This document shows, piece by piece, positions 49,622 to 59,440 of a stretch of 64,000 nt of DNA (positions within the stretch are counted from its first letter, which is position 1; the number at the start of each line of letters is the position of its first letter). A program made the position numbers and the translations under genes. Below the pieces are notes generated by a model. The model did no database searches and was not told the DNA's origin. It worked only from the letters and a program-made list of their open reading frames with translations. The stretch is from Turbatrix aceti (Eukaryota; Nematoda; Chromadorea; Rhabditida; Panagrolaimidae). The stretch spans positions 10,664,001-10,728,000 of the forward strand of contig OZ017766.1 in the NCBI GenBank assembly GCA_963969345.1, in the 5' to 3' direction.

Positions 49622-52600
49622 AAATGTACTACAAGAAGCGGACACCCCTTCGAGGATTTCTTCGTCTGGTGCACGCGCTTGGTTCTCTCACACCTCCATC
49701 GCCCTCCTAGCCGACGACGGTGGATCTGTCATGGCGGAGTGCGAATTTGCCTTGCCTTGCGCGGCGATGAACTCGGAGGGCATCGAGGGCGGATCTGACC
49801 TACATAAATAGTCGATGAAGCTCTGTTTTCAAAAACTTTTTTGTTTGTTATCCAGTTAATAAATTACCGGTCTACAGAAGTCAACCACAAAAGTTTTTTG
49901 TGTATGTATGTTATAAGTTGTATGTAAATATAGCACCCATATATATATATATATATATTATTATGCGCACCAATATATATGTATGTTATAGTATAATATA
50001 TAATGTTATGCAAATAGACGGATAGTCCCTATCCGGCTATTTGCACATGTGAACATTAGTTAATGCATCTGATGATGACGATGAAAATAATATGTATTAT
50101 GTGCTTGCCGTCAGTTTTCAATCGAAAATGCGGTCATTTATGCTTTGTGATTTGCTCGTGAATCTTTTGGGTAAGTGAAATTTTTTATTACATTTTTTTT
50201 CTTTAATCATGCACTTTTTTTCAGTTTCGGCATCTTTCATCTACGTCGTCAACGCTGCGACTCACATGGCTGCCCAACAGTTTGTTGATAAATTTGTCTT
50301 TTGCTTTTCTCTTCGGTCGTTAATGCTGCTTATTTGCAATATGTATGTTTACAATATTATGTATGTAAAATGTTTTCAAATTTTGTTGATCTAAATAAAA
50401 AAAATCCTTTGACTGTTATTGTGAATCAACTTCGCGCGGGGCAAAAAATGTTACATACCAGTTTTTGTCCTGTCTTTGGCGTTCGGGGCGGAGCAAAAAG
50501 CGTTGGCAAAACGATGTTATTGGACAAGAGAATGGCAAATGACATTTATTGACTGTAGACATAAATTGGCACGGTTCCATACTGTCTGCCCGATTCGAGC
50601 TAATTTATCAATCCTGAAAAACACATGTGTTTTCCTCTTTTTCTCCTGTTTGTCAAGGATGCCTGTGAGCACAGCACGACAACGTTCAAAAAATGCCACA
50701 AAAATTCGAAAAAATCAGAGAATAAGAGTATTCAGATTTTTCAAAAAAACAACTGCAAGTATTTTTTTGTTGAATTTCGTTGTCATAAAATCAGCTGTAG
50801 CATTTTTTTTAACTTTTGAAAAATTTAAAAACACAAATTTTATGTCTCATTTTTTAATTCAATGTTTACAATATTTTTAAGTGAAAATTTGAACTTTCGT
50901 ACGGTTTTTGTTGAAACATGCACTTTTTTCCAGGTTCGTCGGGACCCGAATCCCGGAGTTCGGGTAATCCGACCCGAATCCCGTGAATTTTGGGTTCGGT
51001 TCTGGGTCGGGTCAGGTGAATATGAATATCGTATATTCGTGTTTAGGTTGGTGTTTAGCCCGTTTTTTTGCGTTCAATCGTGCCTTTATTGTTTTTTAAA
51101 TTCATTTCTTTATTTTTTTTCTTGGACAACCACATCACAGCAAGTGGGAAAGACAATAATAAATTTTTTGAGCATAACAACAAAAAATTATGTAACAGTC
51201 TTGACATAATTCAAATTAAAAAAATATATTTTAAAACACTAATGAAAAAATAAAATTGTTTTGTAAATATTTATTTAAGCATAAAAATAGACAAAAAAAA
51301 GCTGAAAAACCGGTATTGTGCATTTTGGTGGAAAAAAAACTGCGTTAGGTAATTTTATATGTAAATATTTAATTTTGTTTAATTTTTGGTGACTGCAAAC
51401 AAGGTGTTGCATTTTGTCTTTTTACACAGACGGCACAAAATCAATATCAAAAATTTCTTTGGCTGCTTTGATGGCTACGATGGCGTTGAAGCTGGCGGGC
51501 TTGAAGGGGCGCCCAGCGATCGCAATGCGTGCGAAGAATGAAAACAGACGCTCGACGGAAGCTGATGATGCCGGTATGAAAAGTAGTCGCTTTGCCGCTT
51601 CCACTAAGTAGAGGTAGTGCTTTGCAATGCGCTCCCATAAGGCCAAGAGATCACAGTCAGCTTCTTCTTCGATCGTCTTTTGAATATATTCATCCACGTC
51701 GGTTTCTGCTGGAGACAGCACATGACGACGTCGTCGCGAGAGCTGCGCAAAGCGATCAGTCGATGTAGAGGTTCCCAGACTTGTGCTGTCAGGTACTTGT
51801 TTTGCAACGAGCGTTTCAAGGGCGTCGATGGATTCTTGAACGAATGTAAGATCAAATTCGTGTTGATCAGCAGTTATACGCCAGTTCGGATCCAAGAGCC
51901 ACGCAGCTTTGTGCTCTGTGGTATGAAAGGAGTTAAATTTCTTCTTGAACGCCATGACTCCGGCGGCTTTCAATGCTTTTCCGAGGTCCGTGCTGTCGCT
52001 GATGTCGTCGACGACCTTCTTCAGGCGATAGTAGACTGGCAACATGCGATGAATTGTCGGTTTCGTCTCTCCCTCGAGTTCCCGGATGGCTTCTTTGAAT
52101 GGTGCAAACGTCTCGATAAACAAAGCTAAATCATGTCGGCTCTGCTTGATGTTCTCGAGATATTGACTCAGGACAGTCGAACGATTATTGCTGGCATATT
52201 GCTCGAGCGTTCAAATGTGCGTGGGGTTGTCGATCAGGTTTAAAAAGCGATTCGTCATGTCCCACCGACCCATCCATCGTGTGGGGTTCTCCTTGAGCAA
52301 GGATGGCAGATCACGTCTCAGCAGAGAATGTTCGAGGATATAGCTGACGACAGATCTGAAAAACAACAAATGATACTAGATTAATTTTTGACGCAGTGGT
52401 TTTTGGTTTTTGAGCAGATAAATGAGCGGACAACAGTTTTCTGATTAAATAAAACAAAAAACTGAATCTTCTGATTCAAAGATACAGGAATAATTATGAA
52501 AAAAAGTTTTTGATTAACAAATTAGTGCTATTTGATACAAAAAAATCTAAATTTTTTGACATAAAAAACGGCCAAATCCGACATTGCATTTTGAATCATG

Positions 52601-52764
52601 ATCAGTTATTTTTTCTGATAAAAATTTTCTATAAACTTTTTTTCCTCCAAATTTTTTTCTTGCGTACATTTTTTCCCAGTCTATTATTATTTTTCCCAGT
52701 CTATTATTATTTTTCAAAAACTCTGGAAAAATATTTTTCAAAAGTCATAAGAAGCGACTTTTTC
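49622..52764. repeat. Array unit 14, becoming the diverged hAT-bearing copy
   Basis: Matches the array to about 50,365 and then diverges by scattered changes and small indels. It still follows the unit order and instead of a captured gene end it carries the hAT transposase exon. About 50,930-51,060 is an unshared block rich in gggtcggg / cccgaat words. Confidence 0.8.
51422..52355 (-). pseudogene. hAT-family transposase, 3' exon, broken
   Basis: On the minus strand an acceptor (ttgtttttcag) at 52356-52366 opens an exon reading to a stop at 51422. It shows the region typical of hAT transposases before the dimerisation domain, then the hATC domain with ALWERIAKHYLYL and the hallmark IPASSASVERLFS. 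A TGA at 52211-52213 interrupts the frame between PTHI and TLEQY, and no upstream exon with the zinc finger or catalytic core is recognisable, so this copy cannot make active transposase. An AATAAA on the minus strand near 51,273 could be its polyadenylation signal. Confidence 0.88.
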
Positions 52765-53657
52765 AAATGTACTACAAGAAGCGGACACCCCTTCGAGGAT
52801 TTCTTCGTTTGGTGCACGCGCTTGGTTCTCTCACACCTCCATCGCCGACCTAGCTGACGACGGTGGATCTGTCATGGCGGAGTGCGAATTTGCCTTGCCT
52901 TGCGCGGCGATGAACTCGGAGGGCATCGAGGGCGGATCTGACCTACATAAATAGTCGATGAAGCTTGGTTTTCAAAAACTTTTTTGGTTGTTATCCAGTT
53001 AATAAATTACCGGTCTATAGAAGTCAACCACAAAAGTTTTTTGTGTATGCAGTATGTTATAAGTTGTAGTTAAATACAGCACCCATATATATATTTATAT
53101 ATTATTATATGTATGTTATAGTATAATATATAGAGTTATGAATATAATCTCCCGATCCGGCTATTTGCACATGTGATCATTAGTTAATGCATCTGATGAT
53201 GACGATGAAAATAATATGTATTATGTGCTTGCCGTCAGTTTTCAATCGAAAATGCGGTAATTTATGCTTTGTGATCTGCTCGTGAATCTTTGGGGTAAGT
53301 TAAATTTTTTATTACATTTTTTTCTTTAATCATGCACTTTTTTTCAGTTTCGGCATCTTTCATCGACGTCGTCAACTCTGCGACTCACATGGCTGCCCAA
53401 CAGTTTGTTGATAAATTGTCTTCTGCTTTTCTCTTCGGTCGTCAACGCTGCTTCTTTGCAATATGTATGTATGTTTACAATATGTATGTAATATAATGTT
53501 TTCAAATTTTGTTGATCTAAATAAAAAAATCCCTGACTGTTATTGTGAATCAACATCGCGCGAGGGCAAAAAATGTTACCAGTTACCAGTAACATGTAAC
53601 ATGTTACCAAAAAATGTTACATGTTACCAGTTATCCTGTCTTTGGCGTTCGGGGCTA
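52765..53657. repeat. Array unit 15, truncated and diverged
   Basis: Core, microsatellite and spliced-looking segment with many differences from internal copies; the palindrome region is degraded. Similarity stops near 53,657 within a ggcgttcggg word that continues differently at about 50,488. Confidence 0.8.
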
Positions 53658-53944
53658 GGGTTCGAACCCCCCCCCCCGTATCGGGTCGGGGACAGGGGCA
53701 GAGGTGTCGGGGGCGGAGGAATTCTGCCCCCGACGGGGGCAGAAGTCGGCGGGGACGGGGGTAATTGCCCCCGAGTCCTATGAAAAAGAAGAAAAAAAGG
53801 TGTCAATTTTATCTTAAAACGAAAACCGAGGCATATTCTTATATTAATCCATTTTGCAAAATCACAATTTCACAAGCTGATGTGATGTCCTACACAGCAA
53901 AAAAAAGCCGAGATAAAAGTCGTCGGGCTGCGTGAATGAAATGA
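53658..53944. other. GC-rich block with C-run and inverted repeat
   Basis: Follows the end of unit 15. Contains a run of 13 C, then gggg-rich DNA with a perfect inverted repeat ttctgccccc / gggggcagaa (about 53,722-53,744), and words such as cagaggtgtcg that resemble hAT termini. No gene. Confidence 0.5.
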
Positions 53945-54062
53945 TCAGATCGGCACCGTTTGCTGTTTGTGATTAGCTCGCACTTTGCCATCGCGGTTAA
54001 TGAATGTCGTCGTAATATTGTCGTCACCGACGTTCCACGTGTTCACACCACTGATCAGGGAT
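53945..54062 (-). pseudogene. Relic of a third IF tail exon
   Basis: On the minus strand an open stretch reads TWNVGDDNITTTFINRDGKV and then on to QQTVPI and stop, the C-terminal quarter of the lamin tail domain. It matches both IF genes (YTWGVGDNITTRFINRDGEE and TVQI in copy 1) and keeps their stop position. The similarity ends near 54,062, where unrelated AT-rich DNA begins; no rod or head exon is nearby. It is a fragment, in the same orientation as the intact pair 47 kb away. Confidence 0.88.
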
Positions 54063-54603
54063 AAGCCTTTGTAGATTTTTTTAAAGATCTAATAATTTTT
54101 TGCGGGTGAGCAACCTACACTAAACACAAAGATGCATTACCAGGCCAAAAGCACGTTTCTTCCAGGACCAGCACGTTGAAAAGTGACAGATTGCTTCACA
54201 AAACTAAAAAAAGATAACGTAACAATAGATAGAAAAAACGCAAGTTGTAATTTTTCATAGCCTTTACGGGTCTCAAAGGCTTGACGCTCTAGCCAGTCGC
54301 CAGTTCCACCGTTCCTTGCGAGGTGAAAATGCGATACATCGGAAGACTGTAAAGCCTCGGAAATTATTTTAAAAAAATTATTACCCGTTTATGTGATCAT
54401 TGTTTGCCGTTTATGTGATCTTTGTAATGCTTGTTTTTATACTGTAAAACTGATAACAACAGTGTCATCAACAAAAAAACCAAAAAATTGGCTTTTTTTT
54501 CACAATGTATTTCCAAGCTTTTTCTAACAATATCAAAACACAATATTATGACACTGATGTGAGAAACGTCAGTCAGCAGCTTCTAAAAAATGTAAAATGT
54601 CTG

Positions 54604-54633
54604 ACTTTTACTTTACTTTACTTTACTTTATTA
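54604..54633 (+). repeat. TTTAC microsatellite
   Basis: About five copies of tttac / ctta pentamers. Confidence 0.75.
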
Positions 54634-54833
54634 CTCTTACTCGTGCTTTATTGTAAAACGGCTTTATTGTAAAAATGAGTGTTTATTGTAAAACGGAACA
54701 GAAACTGAATTAATACGCCCAAGGGTGTTCAACAAGCTTACTATCACATGAACAGGGTATAGTACGTATACATACTTGCATTTTATCAGGGAAAAATAAA
54801 AACCGATAAAAGCTTTATTTTTCTCCCGATAAA

Positions 54834-54870
54834 AGAATTTTACGACTTTTATCAGAAGTCGTAAAATTCT
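54834..54870. other. 15-bp hairpin
   Basis: agaattttacgactt pairs perfectly with aagtcgtaaaattct around a 7-base loop. No known element recognised. Confidence 0.7.
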
Positions 54871-54933
54871 TTGCGCCATCTTTTTATGCTTATAAAAACC
54901 GTTTTAACGGAGACGATTGTCATTCTAGTAACC

Positions 54934-55470
54934 ATGTTTTCGCTTTTGTCTGTAATCAAATCTATCGATGCTGTTATTTTAAAATATCAGGGTAAGACCT
55001 TTTACTAATAAACCGCTATAAGAAATAAAAAAAAATACAACTGCCGTTGTAGAGTCTGGTGATGATTTTACAAATATAAGACGAGGACAATAAAAATTTT
55101 TTTTGTCATGCTTATTTTTCCCCATTTTTTGAAAGCAAATTTGTGACATCATCATTTTCATGTTTTTGCGTTTTTATTGTAGAAAGCGTCTGAGCTAAAA
55201 CAAAAGAAGCTAAAATTACGATTTATTGGATTCTCTGAAAACGCCAAGTTGAAATTCACGTTCAGAACTATTTTTTTGCATTTTTGTCAAAATCGAGTAG
55301 TTTACTTCTACTTTGAGTTGAACAGAAGCACTATTCATAATTTATGTCATTTCTTGTTGCACATGTTGGCGAATAAAGATTTTCGTATTTATTATCAACA
55401 AATTGCAAACAAATCAAAACAAAACAAAGATGTGCACACAAAAGAGAGGGAGACGCTATCCACTACGAAG
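54934..55470 (+). CDS. Possible small two-exon gene cut by the foldback element
   Basis: Exon 1 would be 54934-54991 (starts MFSLLSVIKSID, donor gtaaga). Exon 2 would open at 55187 after an acceptor and read KLKLRFIGFSENAKLKF onward for about 80 codons. From about 55,416 the frame runs into the foldback element's terminal repeat and stops at 55471-55473, so the natural C-terminus is probably lost. I recognise no family. The exon 2 frame is continuous and its composition is protein-like, but the acceptor that keeps phase is not the strongest one present. Confidence 0.3.
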
Positions 55471-55632
55471 TGAGTAGCTTCTGCGCGCAAAAGAGAGGGA
55501 GACGCTATCCACTACGAAGTGAGTAGCTTCTGCGCGCAAAAGAGAGGGAGACGCTATCCACTACGAAGTGAGTAGCTTCTGCGCGCAAAAGAAAGGGAGA
55601 CGCTATCCACTACGAAGTGAGTAGCTTCTGCG
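55441..55632 (+). repeat. 48-bp minisatellite, left arm, four copies
   Basis: Units of 48 bp beginning aaagagagggagacgc and ending gcttctgcgcgc, nearly identical. Confidence 0.9.
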
Positions 55633-57199
55633 CGCATAAAAGAGAGAAAAGAGAAAGCGCGCAGATGGGTGGTTCTTCGTTGATAGATTCTGATGGATTC
55701 TGGTCGTCGCTGTGCCGCGATGAATTTTCCGGTGGCATTTCATAGACACTGCAAAAGCATCTTCGTAAAACCACAATTCAGAAATGGTGCGCTCAAAACA
55801 ATTCTTACCGTGAGTGATAACGGGTCACCTGTGCAAGCATCAGCTGGTATCACTGCTGGTGGCACTGGCCGTGGAAATCATTGAGGCGATGAGAACAGAG
55901 AAAACGGCAACGGAAATCGATGCAAAAACGTTGACAATCGATTGAGGAACGATCGCGTTCCGTTTTTTGAACGTCAGAACAACACGCACGATGGACCTAT
56001 GGTCTCAACGCGAAAGAGATTTTTGAGGCTTTTTTGACGTTTTTTATCGCAAAAGTGAGTGTTTTTTAGATTTCAAGAGTGGATTGGGAGTTTTTTGCGA
56101 TGGCGAATCTATCGGGGATATCAGAAATTCAATAATCGATCGATTTAAAAAATTTATTTGGAAAAATAACTATACGATATCAGAATAAAATAGTAGACCG
56201 TATTCTACGCCCTCGAAAACCCCCGGTTGCCAAAAACTGGAAGATTCTCCCCATGAAATAAGAAGTTATTTCAATTCTAAAGTTTTTTTCATACAAAAAA
56301 TGCGCGCTGAAGCATTTCAGTCGAAAGAGAACACAGTGCGCGCATGCAGATGCGCGTAGCGTGTTGCCTTCGGAAGCTTACTGCCAAGCCGGTTTCCCAT
56401 TCTTATATACGAACTTTGGCATTGTGATTAAGTTCATCTTGATCTTTGCAACGAACTTTGCCCGGTAAAAAAATATTAATTTTGACATGTGTAAATAATG
56501 TATTGATATTTATTTTAAGATTTGAAATAACTTCTTATTTTATGGGGAGAATTTTCCTGTTTTTTGCCACTAGGTTTTTGATGGCGTAGAATACGGTCTA
56601 CTATTTTATTCTGATATCGTATAGTTATTTTTTGAGCTACAGTAATTTTTTTCTCAAATTATCGATTTATCGATCTAATATTGATTTTTTGATAGTGCCA
56701 TTAAATTTGCCGTAGCCGATAACCCCCAGATCCGTCTTTACACCTAAAAAATATCTACTCTATGCATATGAAAACGGCAAAAAACGAGTTTTCGCGTTGA
56801 GACCATAGGTCCATCGTGAACACGTTCAAACAGCGCGTGCGCACATTTTCTTTTTAAAGACAGATCGCGAACGTTCCTCACTTTGCTATTTGTGAACAAT
56901 GGATTGTCAACGTTTTTGCATCGATTTCCGTTGCCGTTTCTCTGTTCTTATCGCCTCAATGATTTCCACGGCCAGTGCCATAAGCAGTGATACCAGCTGA
57001 TGCTTGCACAGGTGACCCATTATCACTCACGGTAAGAATTGTTTTGAGCGCACCATTTCTGAATTGTGGTTTTACGAAGATGCTTTTGCAGGGTCTATGA
57101 AATGCCAACGGAAAATTCATCGCGGCACAGCGACGACCAGAATCCATCAGAATCTATCAACGAAGAACCACCCATCTGCGCGCTTTCTCTTTTCTCTCT

Positions 57200-57340
57200 T
57201 TTATGCGCGCAGAAGCTACTCACTTCGTAGTGGATAGCGTCTCCCTTTCTTTTGCGCGCAGAAGCTACTCACTTCGTAGTGGATAGCGTCTCCCTCTCTT
57301 TTGCGCGCAGAAGCTACTCACTTCGTAGTGGATAGCGTGC
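57200..57340 (-). repeat. 48-bp minisatellite, right arm, three copies
   Basis: Inverted counterpart of the left-arm units; the outermost copy is shortened and runs straight into gtgcacatc. Confidence 0.9.
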
Positions 57341-57358
57341 ACATCTTTGTTTTGTTTT

Positions 57359-57706
57359 TGTGAAAAATACGTTTGACCGATACTTATATAGAAATAAATT
57401 GTAAAAAAAGCAAGAGACTCAGCATGGCAACACATTCATAAAAATCACTACACTTACTTCCAATTCAAAAACGTTGTTCTATTTTATTGCAAAATCACTA
57501 AGTTTACATCTGCAAAATCGACTGATATCAAAAACTGCGATTGTGCATCTTTTTGCGTCCAAGACAACTGTTGAGACGTCATTTTGTAAAAATGATGAAA
57601 AATGAAAAAACATGGGGTGTTTTATTTCCTATTTGAAGAAATTTGGTTTTTACAGTCAGTTTACTTCTTCAAGAAGTGAATTCTAAAAAAAAGGCAAAAA
57701 AATAGC
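57359..57706 (+). other. Upstream region of the FBA-domain gene
   Basis: AT-rich, no coding sequence. Contains an AATAAA near 57,392. The promoter of the downstream gene would be expected here, next to the foldback element; no TATA box stands out. Confidence 0.5.
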
Positions 57707-59061
57707 ATGACAAAAAAAATTTTGTCCTCGTCTTATATCATTGATAAATTATTTGAACGCAGAGAACTATTGTCCACGTACAACCAAGAATTGGAAAAAC
57801 GCATTGCGATGGCAGAAGAAAACACAACAAATGAAATAGAAAATTTAAACGGTAATTTAAAAGAGCACATTTCCAATATTATATACGAATACGAAACCAA
57901 GATTGCCGAATTGCCAGTCATCGAAGAAATTGAGTTGTATGCAGACGAATTCGATTCGTTCACGGAAGACAGCGAAGAATCAGATTTGTTCACACAAAAA
58001 TCAGATGACGAAGAATTCGACACATACGAACGAAATCTAAATTTTTCGGTACGCAAGTTTAAAAAAAAATTAAGAATTAAGAATTATTTTTTACAATTTT
58101 TAATTTTTACATTTTTTTGTCTTTCAGCCTTCGGTAGATGTTTGGGTCAAAAATGAAGAACGTGATAATAATGGCCAAAGTCTAAGAATGGCCTTAAAGA
58201 TGTATCCAGAAGAGTTCTTAACTCTGAACTACAGTGCGGTCGTTGCAACGCAACCCTTTTACAGAAATTTGTTAAATTCAGAAAATCCAAAAAGCGACGA
58301 TCCTCTTAGGCGTCATGCTGACCCTAGAACATCGTTTGAAGGAACATGGTTGGTTTTGTCTGTTTCTAATAGCTCCAGGTGAATGAATTGATTTATAGCA
58401 TCCGATACCAAAGTCCACCAAGTTTTCTGGACAACCATTTTCATCCTAATTTTAAACCGCTATTCAATGGATGTTTTGAAAAAGGTTTTTGTATATCTAC
58501 CAAAACAGTCGAAATTGATCTGAAAAGTTATGGATTATCAGTAAGTTTTAACAAATTTCTGAAAACTCTGAAGTGAAATGCATATGCAAAAATAAATACA
58601 TATTTACTTTTTTAGGAAAAGTTTCTGGACGACGTAAAACTTTTGATTACGTACACAGAATACATTTGCAATAGATTCGATTGCGGAAGCTTGTTTTCTA
58701 TGTATTTGGCTATTCTTGACAAAAACAATGTTGAATTGAAACGAGTTGAATTTCAAAAAATTTTTGAACAAAAACAACGTAAGAAAAACACTTTGTTGTA
58801 ATATATTGTATATAGTTTTTTGTAGCTCAATTGTGGATTAAAGCCAGTGTGACGTTAGATAATTATCCGGTTGGAGGAAGAAAGCTGTTGTTGTCAGCTT
58901 CAGGCCGTGATACCCAATATTGGGCCGGCTTTTACGGTTCGAAAATAGCCGGCAGTCAATTGAGAATCGATTTGAAAAATATTTGTAAGGATAAATCAAA
59001 TTATGATTCAAGACAAACCAAAATGCTAACAAGACAAAATTTTGGCAACGATTGCCTGTAA
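57707..59061 (+). CDS. F-box-associated (FBA) domain protein
   Basis: Exons 57707-58048, 58128-58378, 58399-58540, 58616-58778 and 58826-59061 join to 377 codons plus stop, in phase. The first 110 residues are acidic and coiled-coil-like. From about residue 155 the protein follows the FBA domain of FBXO2/FBXO6/FBXO44-type proteins: PFYRNLL at the start, a W-x-V stretch, VEIDLKSYGLSEKFLDDV, then RFDCGSLFSMYLAILD, and GRDTQYWAGFYGSKIAGSQ near the end. The FBA fold in those proteins binds glycoprotein or other substrates for SCF ubiquitin ligases. No F-box is visible at the N-terminus, so the protein may have lost it or it may lie in an unseen upstream exon. Intron 2, as modelled, is only 20 nt (58379-58398); a 50-nt alternative from 58349 would drop the W-x-V stretch. 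A frameshift is the other explanation. Confidence 0.82.
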
Positions 59062-59440
59062 CGTCATCGACAACGCCAATCATGAATATTTTTTTTACGT
59101 GGGATAAATATTTATAATCGTATTTTGATTAGTACACAAATTGCCTTTGCCATGTGAGTAATAAATTGTCACCACGTGCTTGAATAATCTCAAATCTGGC
59201 CGTATCTACTAGATATCGGCTGTCTCACAACTTTAGTTAAATCTTGTTAAATGCAGTGTAACGCAACTCAAAATTTTTGACTCTAACTCCGACTACGACT
59301 CCAGAGTCGGAGTTGATGATGTCGACTCCGGAATCGACTCCAGGAAGCAATTTAGCTATAATTTACATTTTTTTGATTCATAAAATCGATAAAAACTTCT
59401 CAAAGTGCCAAAAATAGTCGAAATACACTGATTTTTTTTC
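59062..59440. other. Intergenic DNA with GACTCC-type inverted repeats
   Basis: Near 59,281-59,345 are clustered gactcc / ggagtc words in both orientations, of the kind common at hAT termini. No gene. Confidence 0.5.

Larger units (their letters stand above)
15155..50400. repeat. Higher-order tandem array of hAT-derived units
   Basis: Fourteen head-to-tail units share a core (landmark aaatgtactac at 15335, 17742, 20299, 22656, 25066, 27423, 30499, 32092, 34450, 40139, 42497, 44854, 47264 and 49622). Spacing is 2,407-2,410 for R1 units and 2,357 or 2,358 for R2 units; each exception is explained by an identified insertion, the gap or a recombination. Order by unit: R1 R2 R2 R1 R2 R1+insert R2-short R2 R1+LTR R2 R2 R1 R2, then a last unit that diverges. 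Internal copies look almost identical; the first and last are visibly diverged. Parts of the unit match the flanks of the hAT transposase at 51.4-52.4 kb, so the unit looks like a rearranged, transposase-less hAT derivative. Confidence 0.92.
54063..54930. other. AT-rich intergenic DNA
   Basis: No gene seen. Contains a (tttac) microsatellite at about 54,604-54,633 and a strong hairpin at 54,834-54,870. Confidence 0.55.
55416..57358. mobile_element. Foldback element with minisatellite arms
   Basis: About 1.94 kb forming one long inverted repeat: the left arm (to about 56,282) matches the reverse complement of the right arm (from about 56,517) in order, around a loop of about 230 bp. Both ends share the outermost 22 bases (start aaaacaaaacaaagatgtgc). 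Four 48-bp tandem units sit in the left arm and three in the right. Arms are imperfect, with small indels. An open stretch of 63 codons occurs in each arm but looks incidental. I found no convincing target duplication and no transposase. Confidence 0.85.

Noticed and set aside
15155..50400. CRISPR array
   Set aside because: Units are over 2 kb with no short repeat-spacer pattern, and the genome is eukaryotic.
53652..53668. tRNA or tRNA-derived SINE (ggttcgaaccc resembles a B box)
   Set aside because: No A box at the right distance and no cloverleaf; the word runs into a poly-C tract.
55693..55884. 63-codon frame repeated in both foldback arms
   Set aside because: Its similarity between arms follows from the inverted repeat itself, and the differences are not biased to silent positions as far as I can see.
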